Of a stretch of DNA of 7,461 bases, positions 1-7,273 are shown piece after piece. Below the pieces are notes generated by a model. That model searched no databases. It was given only the letters and a program-made list of their open reading frames with translations, and was not told the origin of the DNA. Origin of the DNA: Desulfobulbaceae bacterium (lineage in GTDB: Bacteria > Desulfobacterota > Desulfobulbia > Desulfobulbales > Desulfobulbaceae); contig DAOVTM010000195.1 in the NCBI GenBank assembly GCA_030633145.1, positions 1 through 7,461 of the forward strand, given 5' to 3'. The position numbers were made by a program, and so were the translations under genes. Every line of letters starts with the position of its first letter. Position 1 is the first letter of the stretch.

Positions 1-199
1 GGCTACCAACTTTAGCCGGGACATTTTTTAACCTCCTCTCGTTCCTACGCTCCAGGTAAGCGAGCCTGCGAGACTCCGTCTGTCTCGCATCGACCGCTGG
101 AGCGGTCATTCAAAGTTACCACGCAGGAGCGTGGGAACCAGGGGGCAATATGAGTTATCTGATTGAAATTGCGATTTGTCCCGCCTTAAGTTGGTAGCC
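1..199. mobile_element. MITE-like element with 23-bp terminal inverted repeats
   Basis: The first 23 bases of the window (starting GGCTACCAAC, ending GGGACA) are the reverse complement of 177-199 (starting TGTCCC, ending GTTGGTAGCC) with only two mismatches. They enclose about 150 bp with no credible coding sequence, rich in smaller palindromes (41-138). Terminal inverted repeats around a short non-coding interior are the hallmark of a non-autonomous miniature element mobilised by a transposase elsewhere. The left arm touches the window edge, so the repeat may extend further and a target-site duplication cannot be checked. The element lies 92 bp downstream of the last gene of the operon, a tolerated site. 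It could instead be a structured RNA or a large REP-type element. The inverted repeat is seen directly; mobility is inferred. Confidence 0.6.
41..138. repeat. Nested palindromic module inside the element
   Basis: GTTCCTACGCTCC (41-53) pairs with GGAGCGTGGGAAC (126-138) with one mismatch. Between the arms are two perfect hairpins: TGCGAGAC/GTCTCGCA (67-74/82-89, 7-nt loop) and GACCGCT/AGCGGTC (92-98/101-107, tight loop). The right arm can alternatively fold locally as GTTACCACGC/GCGTGGGAAC (115-124/129-138, one mismatch, AGGA loop). The module could therefore adopt a cruciform or cloverleaf-like fold, or a row of three hairpins. Palindromes of the GTTCC-ACGCTCC type recur as interspersed repeats in several bacterial lineages. 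That it is a repeat family in this genome is inference from one copy. Confidence 0.6.
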
Positions 200-233
200 G
201 ACATGCGCAAATGGCTGTGCCAATGTAAAGCTC

Positions 234-248
234 GAAGTGTTTCACTTC
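234..248. terminator. Possible weak terminator hairpin after the MCP gene
   Basis: GAAGTG (234-239) and CACTTC (243-248) form a perfect 6-bp stem with a 3-nt loop. It begins 44 nt after the MCP stop codon on the transcribed minus strand. The minus-strand sequence after the stem (GAGCTTTACATT) has only a poor U run, while the plus-strand side (ATATTTTCC) is slightly better. It may be a weak or bidirectional terminator or an mRNA 3'-end stabiliser. No stronger intrinsic terminator is seen between 1 and 291, apart from the palindromes of the repeat element, which could also stop transcription. Confidence 0.3.
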
Positions 249-291
249 ATATTTTCCTCTGGTTTACTGAAAACTGAAAATTGCACACTTT

Positions 292-2049
292 TTATTTAAG
301 CTTGAATTTACTGACAAGCCCTTTTAACTGAGATGCCAGCAGAGACAGATTCGCACTGGCTTCATCAATGTCACTCACCGATGAACTTGTCTCTGCCGCA
401 ACTTTTTTCATCTCCTGCACGCTTTCACTCACGTTACCAAGTTGTTCCGCTGCCTCTGCAATGCTGGTGACAATGGTGCCGGTGATACTGGTTGTCAACG
501 CCTCCACATCCTCAGAGACCTCTTCCACATTATGGGCAGCGTGGCTTACCATCTTGCTGATCTCCGCAGAAGTGACAGATTGCTCTTCCACTGCAGCGGC
601 AATACTGATGGTAATATCGTTGACATCATTAGTTGCAGCACTCACCTTGTTAATAGAGTGCAGCACACCGGTTGTTTTTTCCTGAATAGACTCGATGCTG
701 CTGCTAATTCCCGCAGTGGCATCAGCAGTCTGGCGAGCCAGTTCTTTGATTTCATTGGCTACCACGGCAAAGCCTCGTCCTGCCTCGCCGGCACTGGCAG
801 CCTCAATGGTCGCATTCAGAGCCAGCAGGTTGACCTGTTCGGTAATCCTGCTGATGATTTCCGTAATAGTACCGATCTCCTGGGCTGCCTGGTTTAAACT
901 TTCCACCTCTTCCTTTACGGAGGCGGACTCCACAGCTCCTTTATCGGCAAGTTGCTGGGCACTGGCGCAGCTGCGGGCGACTTCGTTAATGGTACTATTC
1001 ATCTCCTCTACCGCAGCTGCCGCAGAAGTCACATGCTCAGAGGTCTGGCTGGCGGATTGGGCAATAGAGGAGGCCTTGTGCGACATGGTTTCAGCAGTTG
1101 TATTGACATTATTAACATGTTCCTTAATCTGGTGTGTAAGCGACGAGGCGTTTTCAGCCTGACGAGTTAATTCACCCGCCCCGCTGGAGAGCTGTGCTGC
1201 TGTGGAGGTAAGAACCGAGGAGGCTTTTTCAAGCTGCTTGGAGTTGTGGACAACTGAACTGATGATTGACTGGATATTTTGTATGAAATTATTAAACCAG
1301 AGGGAGAGATTGCCGATTTCATCTCTCGATGCGATATGCAGCCGTTTGGTAAGGTCTCCCTCACCCTCCGCTATATCACGCATCATGGCAACGGTGTTAC
1401 CGAGTGGGGTGGTGAGATACTTGATAATAATAAAAAATGAGAGCAGGAGGACTCCGGTCACCACGCCAATAAAAATATAAATATTACGAATACGTTGAGA
1501 CTTGAGCGACTGGGCGATTGCCCTGGTCTCCGCTTTCAGCTCATCGGCGAATTGTTGCTCTGAACGGTCAAGTCGTTCTTTTATCAGGTTGGCCTGTTCA
1601 CTAAGTACGACCCCCTGCTTGAGGAGTTCTCCATCATCCGAACCCTTGCTCATCTGTAGATAAACAGGTTCAGCGGCAACGGTAAACAACTGTGTGAGGG
1701 ATAAAATATCCTTGTTTTCTTTTCTGGACTGTGAGGTAATCTCTGTGAGGCTGATAATTTCACTGAGCCGGGCAGCCACAGCCTCTTTGTATTCTCTGGC
1801 TGATTGAATATACTCCTCATCGCCAAGTAACACCGCATCCTGGTACGCTGTTAGCAATTCGTCAAAGGACGTTACCGCATGCTGGCTGAGTTGGGCCGCA
1901 CTGAAATAATCTCCTGAAACATTGAGCAGTCGTTTTTCCGCCTGGCTGCCGTTGATGGAAAAGGAGATTGTGGTTATTAGATAACCGGCAATGAGGATAA
2001 AAATGGCTATAAATATTTTTGCGGAGATGCTTATTGAACGAATATTCAT
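292..2049 (-). CDS. Methyl-accepting chemotaxis protein with periplasmic helical sensor domain
   Basis: This 585-residue inner-membrane chemoreceptor would signal to a CheA/CheW array. It has TM1 at about 10-30, a periplasmic all-helical domain at 31-187, TM2 at about 189-211, HAMP at about 212-264 (Pro215) and a long coiled-coil signalling hairpin at 265-580. The conserved tip spans 404-438, with NLLALNATIEAA and GRGFAVVANEIKELA. Likely methylation helices carry AAAVEEM (344-350) and AAAVEEQ (484-490), the expected targets of a CheR/CheB pair. The tail ends LVSKFKLK and has no CheR/CheB-tethering pentapeptide of the xWxxF type. The periplasmic domain is related to that of the hybrid kinase upstream in the operon, suggesting a shared cue; the ligand is unknown. 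The ATG start lies 3 nt after the stop of the preceding gene, with GAGG 11 nt upstream, so translational coupling is likely. Family assignment is very secure. Confidence 0.96.
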   Translation of the reverse strand: MNIRSISISAKIFIAIFILIAGYLITTISFSINGSQAEKRLLNVSGDYFSAAQLSQHAVTSFDELLTAYQDAVLLGDEEYIQSAREYKEAVAARLSEIISLTEITSQSRKENKDILSLTQLFTVAAEPVYLQMSKGSDDGELLKQGVVLSEQANLIKERLDRSEQQFADELKAETRAIAQSLKSQRIRNIYIFIGVVTGVLLLSFFIIIKYLTTPLGNTVAMMRDIAEGEGDLTKRLHIASRDEIGNLSLWFNNFIQNIQSIISSVVHNSKQLEKASSVLTSTAAQLSSGAGELTRQAENASSLTHQIKEHVNNVNTTAETMSHKASSIAQSASQTSEHVTSAAAAVEEMNSTINEVARSCASAQQLADKGAVESASVKEEVESLNQAAQEIGTITEIISRITEQVNLLALNATIEAASAGEAGRGFAVVANEIKELARQTADATAGISSSIESIQEKTTGVLHSINKVSAATNDVNDITISIAAAVEEQSVTSAEISKMVSHAAHNVEEVSEDVEALTTSITGTIVTSIAEAAEQLGNVSESVQEMKKVAAETSSSVSDIDEASANLSLLASQLKGLVSKFKLK

Positions 2050-2052
2050 TGG

Positions 2053-3717
2053 TTACAAAACCTCATTAATATCTGAAAGAAGTTGTTGCATCGTAACAGG
2101 TTTGCTGATCTGTTTTCGGATACCGAGATTCTTCATTTCATCTTGATCAAGCGCCTCCACATTACCTGATATCAGGATAATGGGCAGCTCCTTGTTCAAG
2201 GCTGAAATTTTCTGACTCAGCTCAATCCCATTCATGCCAGGCATATTCATGTCCGTCAAAACAAGAATAAAATCATCTGCTTGCTCCGTAAGCAGTTCCA
2301 GTGCTGCAAGGCTGTTGTTGCTTGTGACTGGATTATAGCCTGCTGTTTTCAGTATTTCTTCAAATAAGACTGTCATTGCGCTGTCATCATCAATGATCAT
2401 GATCCTGCCGCCACTCTCAGGGGGAGGAGCGGCTGTTTCCGTTTTCGGGACAGGCTGTGCCACTTTCTGTTCAGTACGGGGCAACATAATGGTGAAGCAA
2501 CTTCCCTGCCCTGGAGTCGATTCAACAGTCACGGAACCACAATGCGTTTTGATAATACCATGCACCATGGAAAGACCCATCCCGGCTCCCTGCCCCTGTT
2601 CCTTGGTGGTGTAAAATGGTTCAAAGATACGTTCCAGCAGCTCTTCTTCAATGCCTGTACCGTTATCGCATAATTCCAGGCAAATATAGTATCCGGGTTC
2701 TACTTTGTAATGACGACAGCGTTCATCCTGCTTAAAAGTCTCCCTGCGTAATTCAATGGTGAGGGTTCCACTGTCATCCTTCATCGCATGGGAGGCATTG
2801 ATGCCTATATTCGTTATCACCTGGAGCAGCTGTGACCCATCGCCCAGTATCCGGCCGCACTTTTTATCAAGCCTGGGCAGGATAGAAAAATTTTCTGGAA
2901 AAACTGCCTCCAGTTGGAATATCGCCTCCTGCACAAGGGGATACATCTCCATAACCACTCTGTCAGAGGAACTTTTTCTGCTAAAGGAAAGGATCTGCTG
3001 GATCATATCCTTGCCCTGCATGCCCGCCTTGATGATTTTCCGGACCCGGTCTCTGTTTTTACTGTCATCTTCCGGCAGTGATGCCTCAAGTAGATCACAG
3101 TAGCCGATAATCGGGGCTAACAGGTTGTTGAAGTCATGGGAAATACCGCTCGCCATCAGCCCGAGGGACTCCATTTTTTCCGCCTGGCGCAGTCGCTTTT
3201 CAAGGGCTGATTTTTCGTTTTCCTGACGCTTTCGCTCCTCCATCTCATGCTGCAATCTGCGATTTGCCTCCTCCAGCTCCGAGGTGCGCTGGCAAACCCG
3301 CAATTCAAGATCCTGGCGCAGATCATGGAGGGTGAGGTGGGTCTCCAGACGGGCCTGGAGTTCTCTGAACTGGAATGGTTTGGTCACATAATCGACACCA
3401 CCACATTCAAATGCCTCAATCTTGTCTGAGGTGTCATTGAGTGCGCTAATAAATATAACAGGAATATTGCGTAAGTTTTCATCCTCCTTGAGACTGCGGC
3501 AGACCTCGAAGCCATTCATTCCCGGCATATTGATGTCCAGCAATATCAGTGCCGGCGGAGAAACAGCAGCAGCATGGAGAGCGGTTGCCCCGTTCAGGGC
3601 GGGCCGTACCCGGTATCCTGCCTGTTGCAGCAGGCTCTCCAGCAGTTTAAGGTTCTGCACGTTATCATCCACTACAAGAATAGTCTGGCTCTCAGTTTCG
3701 TGCATTGCATTATCCAT
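2053..3717 (-). CDS. Soluble REC-histidine kinase-REC hybrid protein
   Basis: This 554-residue cytoplasmic phosphorelay protein has no membrane segment. An N-terminal receiver (about 12-128) has acidic pair Asp17/Asp18, phosphoacceptor Asp61 in LLDINMPGMNG, Ser91 and Lys113. A charged coiled coil follows (about 132-185), then the kinase dimerisation domain with His194 in SHDFNNLL, the HDFNN form of HPK4-type (NtrB-like) kinases. The ATPase domain has the N box ITNIGINASHAM (Asn303, Asn307), DNGTG (351-355) and GAGMGLSMV (377-385). A proline-rich linker (about 421-434) leads to a second receiver (about 437-554) with Asp443/Asp444, phosphoacceptor Asp489 in LTDMNMPGMNG, Ser517 and Lys539. All catalytic residues look intact. 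With a receiver in place of a sensor domain, it is probably controlled by phosphotransfer, for example from CheA or the neighbouring hybrid kinase; this is inference. The ATG at 3717 has only a weak GGA 8 nt upstream, and a second in-frame ATG at 3705 is possible. Confidence 0.93.
   Translation of the reverse strand: MDNAMHETESQTILVVDDNVQNLKLLESLLQQAGYRVRPALNGATALHAAAVSPPALILLDINMPGMNGFEVCRSLKEDENLRNIPVIFISALNDTSDKIEAFECGGVDYVTKPFQFRELQARLETHLTLHDLRQDLELRVCQRTSELEEANRRLQHEMEERKRQENEKSALEKRLRQAEKMESLGLMASGISHDFNNLLAPIIGYCDLLEASLPEDDSKNRDRVRKIIKAGMQGKDMIQQILSFSRKSSSDRVVMEMYPLVQEAIFQLEAVFPENFSILPRLDKKCGRILGDGSQLLQVITNIGINASHAMKDDSGTLTIELRRETFKQDERCRHYKVEPGYYICLELCDNGTGIEEELLERIFEPFYTTKEQGQGAGMGLSMVHGIIKTHCGSVTVESTPGQGSCFTIMLPRTEQKVAQPVPKTETAAPPPESGGRIMIIDDDSAMTVLFEEILKTAGYNPVTSNNSLAALELLTEQADDFILVLTDMNMPGMNGIELSQKISALNKELPIILISGNVEALDQDEMKNLGIRKQISKPVTMQQLLSDINEVL
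2061..2064 (-). promoter_or_regulatory. Ribosome binding site of the MCP gene
   Basis: GAGG on the minus strand lies 11 nt before the MCP ATG, inside the last codons of the REC-HK-REC gene. It supports the chosen start and tight coupling of the two genes. Confidence 0.5.
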
Positions 3718-3732
3718 TCTTTTTGTCCATTA

Positions 3733-6123
3733 TTATTCCTTTTCCAGTTGGAGCAATTCACCAATTTCCTGAAAGGCGTACCGTTCCACCATGCCGTTCA
3801 GGGTTGCAGCAAGCCCGGGCAACTCATCGTCCAATTCAGCGATACAGTCAAGGAGTACATCACTTTCAAGGGTAATAGCGGCTAATGCCATCCTGGAACG
3901 TAATCGACCGGGCAGGATGGCAAGATTATCAGCAAGAGAATTTTTCGTGGGAGAAGACGAAGATAAGGCAGGTATCGTCTTCCGCTCCTTGGAAACCTTT
4001 TCTTCTTTATAGACGTACTCTACTCCGGTAAACTCCCGGATTACATCTAAGATTTCCTGTTCCTTAAACGGTTTGCGTATATAGGAATCACAGCCCGCAT
4101 CCATGATTCTATGAAAGTCATCCTCAAAGACGCTGGCAGTGACCGCAATGATAGGCAGCGTTTTGTGTTGCTGCTTGATGAGCGTTGTTGCCGCATATCC
4201 ATTCATAATCGGCATGTTAATATCCATCAGAATGATGTCAGGGTTCCATGATGCGGTAAGTTCTACTGCCTCCATTCCGTTAATGGCCTCTTCTACCTTA
4301 AAGCCAATCAGCTGGAGCAGGTTGACAAGAAAGGCACGATTGGTATCACGATCATCGACAATCAGAGCCTTGCATGGATCCTGGTTTGGAGCCAGGCCGG
4401 TCACCCAGCGCTTTTTACCCCTGTGGATTGCGCTGAACTCTGCTGAAGCTTCCTCAACAGGAAGGGTAAACGAAAAACAGCTCCCCTTGTCCAACTCACT
4501 TCGCAGCACTATTGTACCACCGAGAAGCTGGACGTACTCCCGGCTGATGGCCAGGCCGAGGCCGGTTCCTCCTTTAACATTAATACCGCTGGTTGACTGG
4601 TGAAACTTCTCAAAGATATTTTTCTGCTCATTGACCGGAATCCCGCAGCCAGTGTCTTCCACCTCAACCTCCAGCATTTTATCCATTGTACCGGATATTC
4701 TAACCCGCATGGCTATACTGCCATGATCGGTAAATTTTACCGCATTTCCCAGCAGGTTGGTCAAGATTTGCCGCAGCTTTCCCTCGTCGGAAAGGATATA
4801 TTGCGGCAGGTCTTCTTCAGAGTCGATATTAAAACGAAGTTTTTTTTCTTGGGTACGTATAAGGAACATTACCCGCAAGTCATCCAGCAGACCATACAGA
4901 TCAAAGTTGGAAGGATTGATATTGATGCGACCGGCCTCAATCTTGGAGATCTCCAGGATATCATTAATCAGGGCCAGGAGATGCTCTCCGCTGCGGCTGA
5001 TGATTTCTATATTTCTCAACTGAGCGGTGTTCAGGCTGTCATCACGTTCCATTAGTTGCGTAAAGCCGAGAATCGCATTCATGGGAGTGCGTATCTCATG
5101 GGACATGTTGGCCAGAAAGGTGCTTTTTGCCTGGTTGGCACTATCAGCCATTTCCCTGGCTCTTGCCGCAGCCTCCTGAGCCTCACGCCGCTCTTCGATC
5201 TCTCGGTGTAAAAGTTCATTCTTTTCCTTTAAAGCACTGGTACGTTCCTGTACCTGTTTTTCAAGGTTGTCATGATGCTGCCGCAGTTCCCCCTCCCACT
5301 GCTGGAGAGAGGATGCCATATTTGTAAAGGCACGGGTTAAATCAGCCACCTCATCATTTCCCCTGGCTGTTGGGAGGTTGCTCCACCCCTCTTCAGTAAC
5401 CCGTCGAACGGTTTGAGCCAGTGCTATAACAGGACGGGTAATGATACGGGCAAGAGAAAAGGAAATGAGCGGTAAGAGGCATATAGCCCAGAATGCCAGC
5501 AGGGAACCCCACACCTGCCCCTGTCTTGCCAAGGCACCAATATCAGAGAGCTGCTTTTCCAGAAAAAGACGGCAGTTCACGTTGACTGTGGCCAACTGAT
5601 CCTGCAGGCCGGTGGCAAGTTTCCTGAGCTGCGCTCCGTTTTTTTGTAAGGTATCCTCTATGTTTTCATCATTTTCATCATTTTCCCCGCTGCTCCACTT
5701 GTTCATCAGGACAAAAATTCTGTCGGCCTGGCGGGTATAAGAGTCCAGATCCTGTTGTATTTTTGCTATATGTATCTTGTTTTGATATTTATTTTCGTCA
5801 ACAACAATAGACAGTTGTTCAAGCAAGTGCGCAACATGGTTAGATTTTTCCACACCCTGTTGGAGCATGGATGTATCTCCAATGAGTATAGCGTCTTCAT
5901 AGAGTCGTAACTGTTCGACAAAGCCTGTCACAGCCTGTTGGCTGAGCAGGGCTGCTGGTAGCAGTACCTCAGTGGTATCTTTGAGTTTATTTACAGATCG
6001 ACGATTATTAAAGAAGCCAACCAGAACCACAACAAGACAGGCCAGCACCAGGGTAGAAAAGAGTAGCTGAATTTTGGTCGTAATGCCAAAATTCAGCCAT
6101 TTATTCTGGATCAGTGAGAACAT
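3733..6123 (-). CDS. Membrane-bound hybrid sensor histidine kinase (periplasmic sensor-HAMP-HisKA-HATPase-REC)
   Basis: This sensor kinase has 796 residues from the ATG at 6123 (numbering used here). It has TM1 at about 17-38, a periplasmic helical domain at 39-204, TM2 at about 205-225, HAMP from about 226 (Pro231), and a coiled coil at about 277-325. HisKA carries His342 in MSHEIRTPMNAILGF (HPK1 type). The ATPase domain has N box Asn460, DTGCGIP from 490 and GTGLGL at 519-524. The receiver (about 585-697) has Asp590/Asp591, phosphoacceptor Asp634 in LMDINMPIMNG, Thr662 and Lys684. A tail of about 95 residues follows, without an HPt HxxKG-type motif. The periplasmic domain resembles that of the MCP in the same operon. 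A TTG at 6135 would add four residues and overlap the cheB stop as TTGA; I prefer the ATG because GAGAG lies 5 nt before it. It probably autophosphorylates on His342 and passes phosphate to Asp634; the downstream acceptor is not identifiable here. Confidence 0.94.
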   Translation of the reverse strand: MFSLIQNKWLNFGITTKIQLLFSTLVLACLVVVLVGFFNNRRSVNKLKDTTEVLLPAALLSQQAVTGFVEQLRLYEDAILIGDTSMLQQGVEKSNHVAHLLEQLSIVVDENKYQNKIHIAKIQQDLDSYTRQADRIFVLMNKWSSGENDENDENIEDTLQKNGAQLRKLATGLQDQLATVNVNCRLFLEKQLSDIGALARQGQVWGSLLAFWAICLLPLISFSLARIITRPVIALAQTVRRVTEEGWSNLPTARGNDEVADLTRAFTNMASSLQQWEGELRQHHDNLEKQVQERTSALKEKNELLHREIEERREAQEAAARAREMADSANQAKSTFLANMSHEIRTPMNAILGFTQLMERDDSLNTAQLRNIEIISRSGEHLLALINDILEISKIEAGRININPSNFDLYGLLDDLRVMFLIRTQEKKLRFNIDSEEDLPQYILSDEGKLRQILTNLLGNAVKFTDHGSIAMRVRISGTMDKMLEVEVEDTGCGIPVNEQKNIFEKFHQSTSGINVKGGTGLGLAISREYVQLLGGTIVLRSELDKGSCFSFTLPVEEASAEFSAIHRGKKRWVTGLAPNQDPCKALIVDDRDTNRAFLVNLLQLIGFKVEEAINGMEAVELTASWNPDIILMDINMPIMNGYAATTLIKQQHKTLPIIAVTASVFEDDFHRIMDAGCDSYIRKPFKEQEILDVIREFTGVEYVYKEEKVSKERKTIPALSSSSPTKNSLADNLAILPGRLRSRMALAAITLESDVLLDCIAELDDELPGLAATLNGMVERYAFQEIGELLQLEKE
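3736..3741 (-). promoter_or_regulatory. Shine-Dalgarno AAGGAA at the hybrid kinase / REC-HK-REC junction
   Basis: AAGGAA on the minus strand overlaps the last codons of the hybrid kinase. It stands 5 nt before an ATG at 3730 that opens a six-codon frame (MDKKNG, stop at 3710-3712), but 18 nt before the REC-HK-REC ATG at 3717. It may drive the downstream gene through termination and re-initiation rather than directly. Confidence 0.4.
5663..5685 (-). repeat. In-frame 9-bp tandem repeat in the hybrid kinase sensor domain
   Basis: The 9-bp unit TTTTCATCA (plus strand) occurs twice, at 5663-5671 and 5672-5680, followed by a partial third copy to 5685. In the protein it encodes ENDENDEN (about residues 147-154), an acidic loop of the periplasmic domain. 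Because the unit is a multiple of three, slippage would change loop length without breaking the frame. Confidence 0.7.
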
Positions 6124-6128
6124 GCTAA

Positions 6129-6133
6129 CTCTC
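6129..6133 (-). promoter_or_regulatory. Ribosome binding site deciding the hybrid kinase start
   Basis: GAGAG on the minus strand overlaps the cheB TGA stop (6132-6134) and lies 5 nt before the ATG at 6123. The alternative TTG at 6135 has no purine-rich site at a suitable distance, which favours the ATG and suggests coupling to cheB translation. Confidence 0.45.
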
Positions 6134-7241
6134 AACCATGCGGAATTCTATTTATAATTTCGGTAATGGTCTCAGGCAAAACAGAGAGCGGAACAAGGCG
6201 GTCAACTACACCTGCCCGGTACGCACTGCCCGGCATTCCCCATACCACGCTGCTTGCCTCGTCCTGGGCTATAATCATCGCCCCCCTGTCTTTCAGTGCT
6301 GCTGCGCCCTGGGTGCCATCCTCTCCCATGCCGGTCAGGATGACAGCGAGGACATCGCCGCCATAGACCCTGGCACCACTTTGAAAGAGAACATTCACTG
6401 AGGGACGGCATCCCTGTTCTGAAGGAGCGTCATTGATCCGGATGAGAATTTTTTCTCCCTGCTGTACCACCTCGGTATGTCTTCCACCCGGGGCTATATA
6501 TACGTGGCTCGGTTTAATTATTGTCCTGTCAGCGGCTTCAAGTACCTGGTGGCTGCATTTGGAGTCAAGACTCTTTGCTAGGGACAGGGTAAAGGTGGCT
6601 GGCATGTGCTGGGCAATGAGGATTGGTATTTCAATCCTGTCACAGAGGGGCGGCATAATTTCCATCAATGCCTTGGGCCCGCCGGTGGAAACTCCAATGA
6701 GAATAGCGCGGATACTGCCTGCGGATGTCTGTCTCGACCGTATCTGCGGAGCCATACCCGTGGCCTTGGTTTTCTTGAGCGGCACTGGCATGTCCCGTGA
6801 TAGCACTGTCGGTTCCTGGCGGGAGAATGCTCTGATTTTACCAATCAGCTGCTCGTATAGAACGGTAATATTTCTGGCCAGAGAATCGCTGTCAGGCTTG
6901 GCAATAAATTCAAAGGCACCCATCTCAAGAGCCTTGAGGGTAATATCGGCTCCCTTGCGGCTATGGGCACTGATCATGATCACTCCAATTTTTACCTTCA
7001 GGGAGCGGTTGATCTTCTTGATTTCCCTTAAAGTACCCAGACCGTCCAGCTCAGGCATCTGGTAATCGAGAATAACCAGATCAGGACGGGTTTTTTCGAT
7101 AAATTCCAGTGCTTTTAAGCCGTTCCAGACCGAACCGATGACTTCCACATCTTCTTCAGGTTCCAGTAATGCCTCCAGGGCATGACGAAAGATTCTGGAA
7201 TCATCGACAATAAGGAGCGTTACAGGCTTGCGTTGTACCAT
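6132..7241 (-). CDS. cheB: CheB: chemoreceptor glutamate methylesterase/deamidase
   Basis: This 369-residue protein has the full CheB layout and length. The N-terminal receiver (about 6-125) has Asp13/Asp14, phosphoacceptor Asp59 in VILDYQMPELDG, Ser91 and Lys115. A linker of about 50 residues leads to the methylesterase domain (about 176-365) with catalytic triad Ser185 in GVSTGGP, His212 in QHMP and Asp308 in TGMGEDG; the spacing matches that of enterobacterial CheB. CRPSVNVLF (278-286) is also typical of the family. It removes methyl groups from receptor glutamates and deamidates glutamines when phosphorylated by CheA, resetting receptor sensitivity. The MCP at the end of the operon, with its VEEM and VEEQ helices, is a natural substrate. 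The ATG at 7241 fits the family N-terminus but has no clear Shine-Dalgarno: the nearest GGAG, at the stop of the preceding gene, is displaced by a 15-bp tandem duplication. Its partner methyltransferase CheR is not in the window. Confidence 0.97.
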   Translation of the reverse strand: MVQRKPVTLLIVDDSRIFRHALEALLEPEEDVEVIGSVWNGLKALEFIEKTRPDLVILDYQMPELDGLGTLREIKKINRSLKVKIGVIMISAHSRKGADITLKALEMGAFEFIAKPDSDSLARNITVLYEQLIGKIRAFSRQEPTVLSRDMPVPLKKTKATGMAPQIRSRQTSAGSIRAILIGVSTGGPKALMEIMPPLCDRIEIPILIAQHMPATFTLSLAKSLDSKCSHQVLEAADRTIIKPSHVYIAPGGRHTEVVQQGEKILIRINDAPSEQGCRPSVNVLFQSGARVYGGDVLAVILTGMGEDGTQGAAALKDRGAMIIAQDEASSVVWGMPGSAYRAGVVDRLVPLSVLPETITEIINRIPHG

Positions 7242-7243
7242 AT

Positions 7244-7273
7244 TAAATTGTAGTAAATTAAGTTGTAGTAAAT
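7244..7273 (-). repeat. Two tandem 15-bp repeats in the cheB leader
   Basis: On the minus strand the unit ATTTACTACAAYTTA occurs twice back to back, ATTTACTACAACTTA (7259-7273) and ATTTACTACAATTTA (7244-7258), differing at one base. The pair fills nearly all of the 35 nt between the upstream stop codon and the cheB ATG. It may be a recent duplication, a paired binding site, or an AU-rich unstructured translation enhancer; none of these is proven. Confidence 0.75.

Noticed and set aside
203..277. Plus-strand 24-codon frame between the repeat element and the MCP stop
   Set aside because: There is no ribosome binding site, no recognisable similarity, and it overlaps the hairpin at 234-248; chance is the simplest explanation.
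266..279. ACTGAAA repeated twice just after the MCP stop
   Set aside because: Two 7-bp copies in an A-rich intergenic stretch are too short to support a function or element.
695..1162. Plus-strand open frame of 155 codons opposite the MCP gene
   Set aside because: It is antisense to the signalling domain of a full-length MCP, has no recognisable protein features, and owes its low-complexity Ser/Ala/Leu content to the complement of the MCP coiled coil.
3736..4020. HPt domain at the end of the hybrid kinase
   Set aside because: The only tail histidine context expected of HPt (HxxKG within a four-helix bundle) is absent; the region contains no suitable histidine.
6133..6135. TTG start of the hybrid kinase overlapping the cheB stop as TTGA
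   Set aside because: No Shine-Dalgarno stands before the TTG, whereas the ATG 12 nt downstream has GAGAG at 5 nt; the TTG remains possible and would add only four residues.
6433..7065. Plus-strand open frame of 210 codons opposite cheB
   Set aside because: It lies wholly within the intact cheB coding sequence, which has all catalytic residues; the antisense frame has no domain signal.
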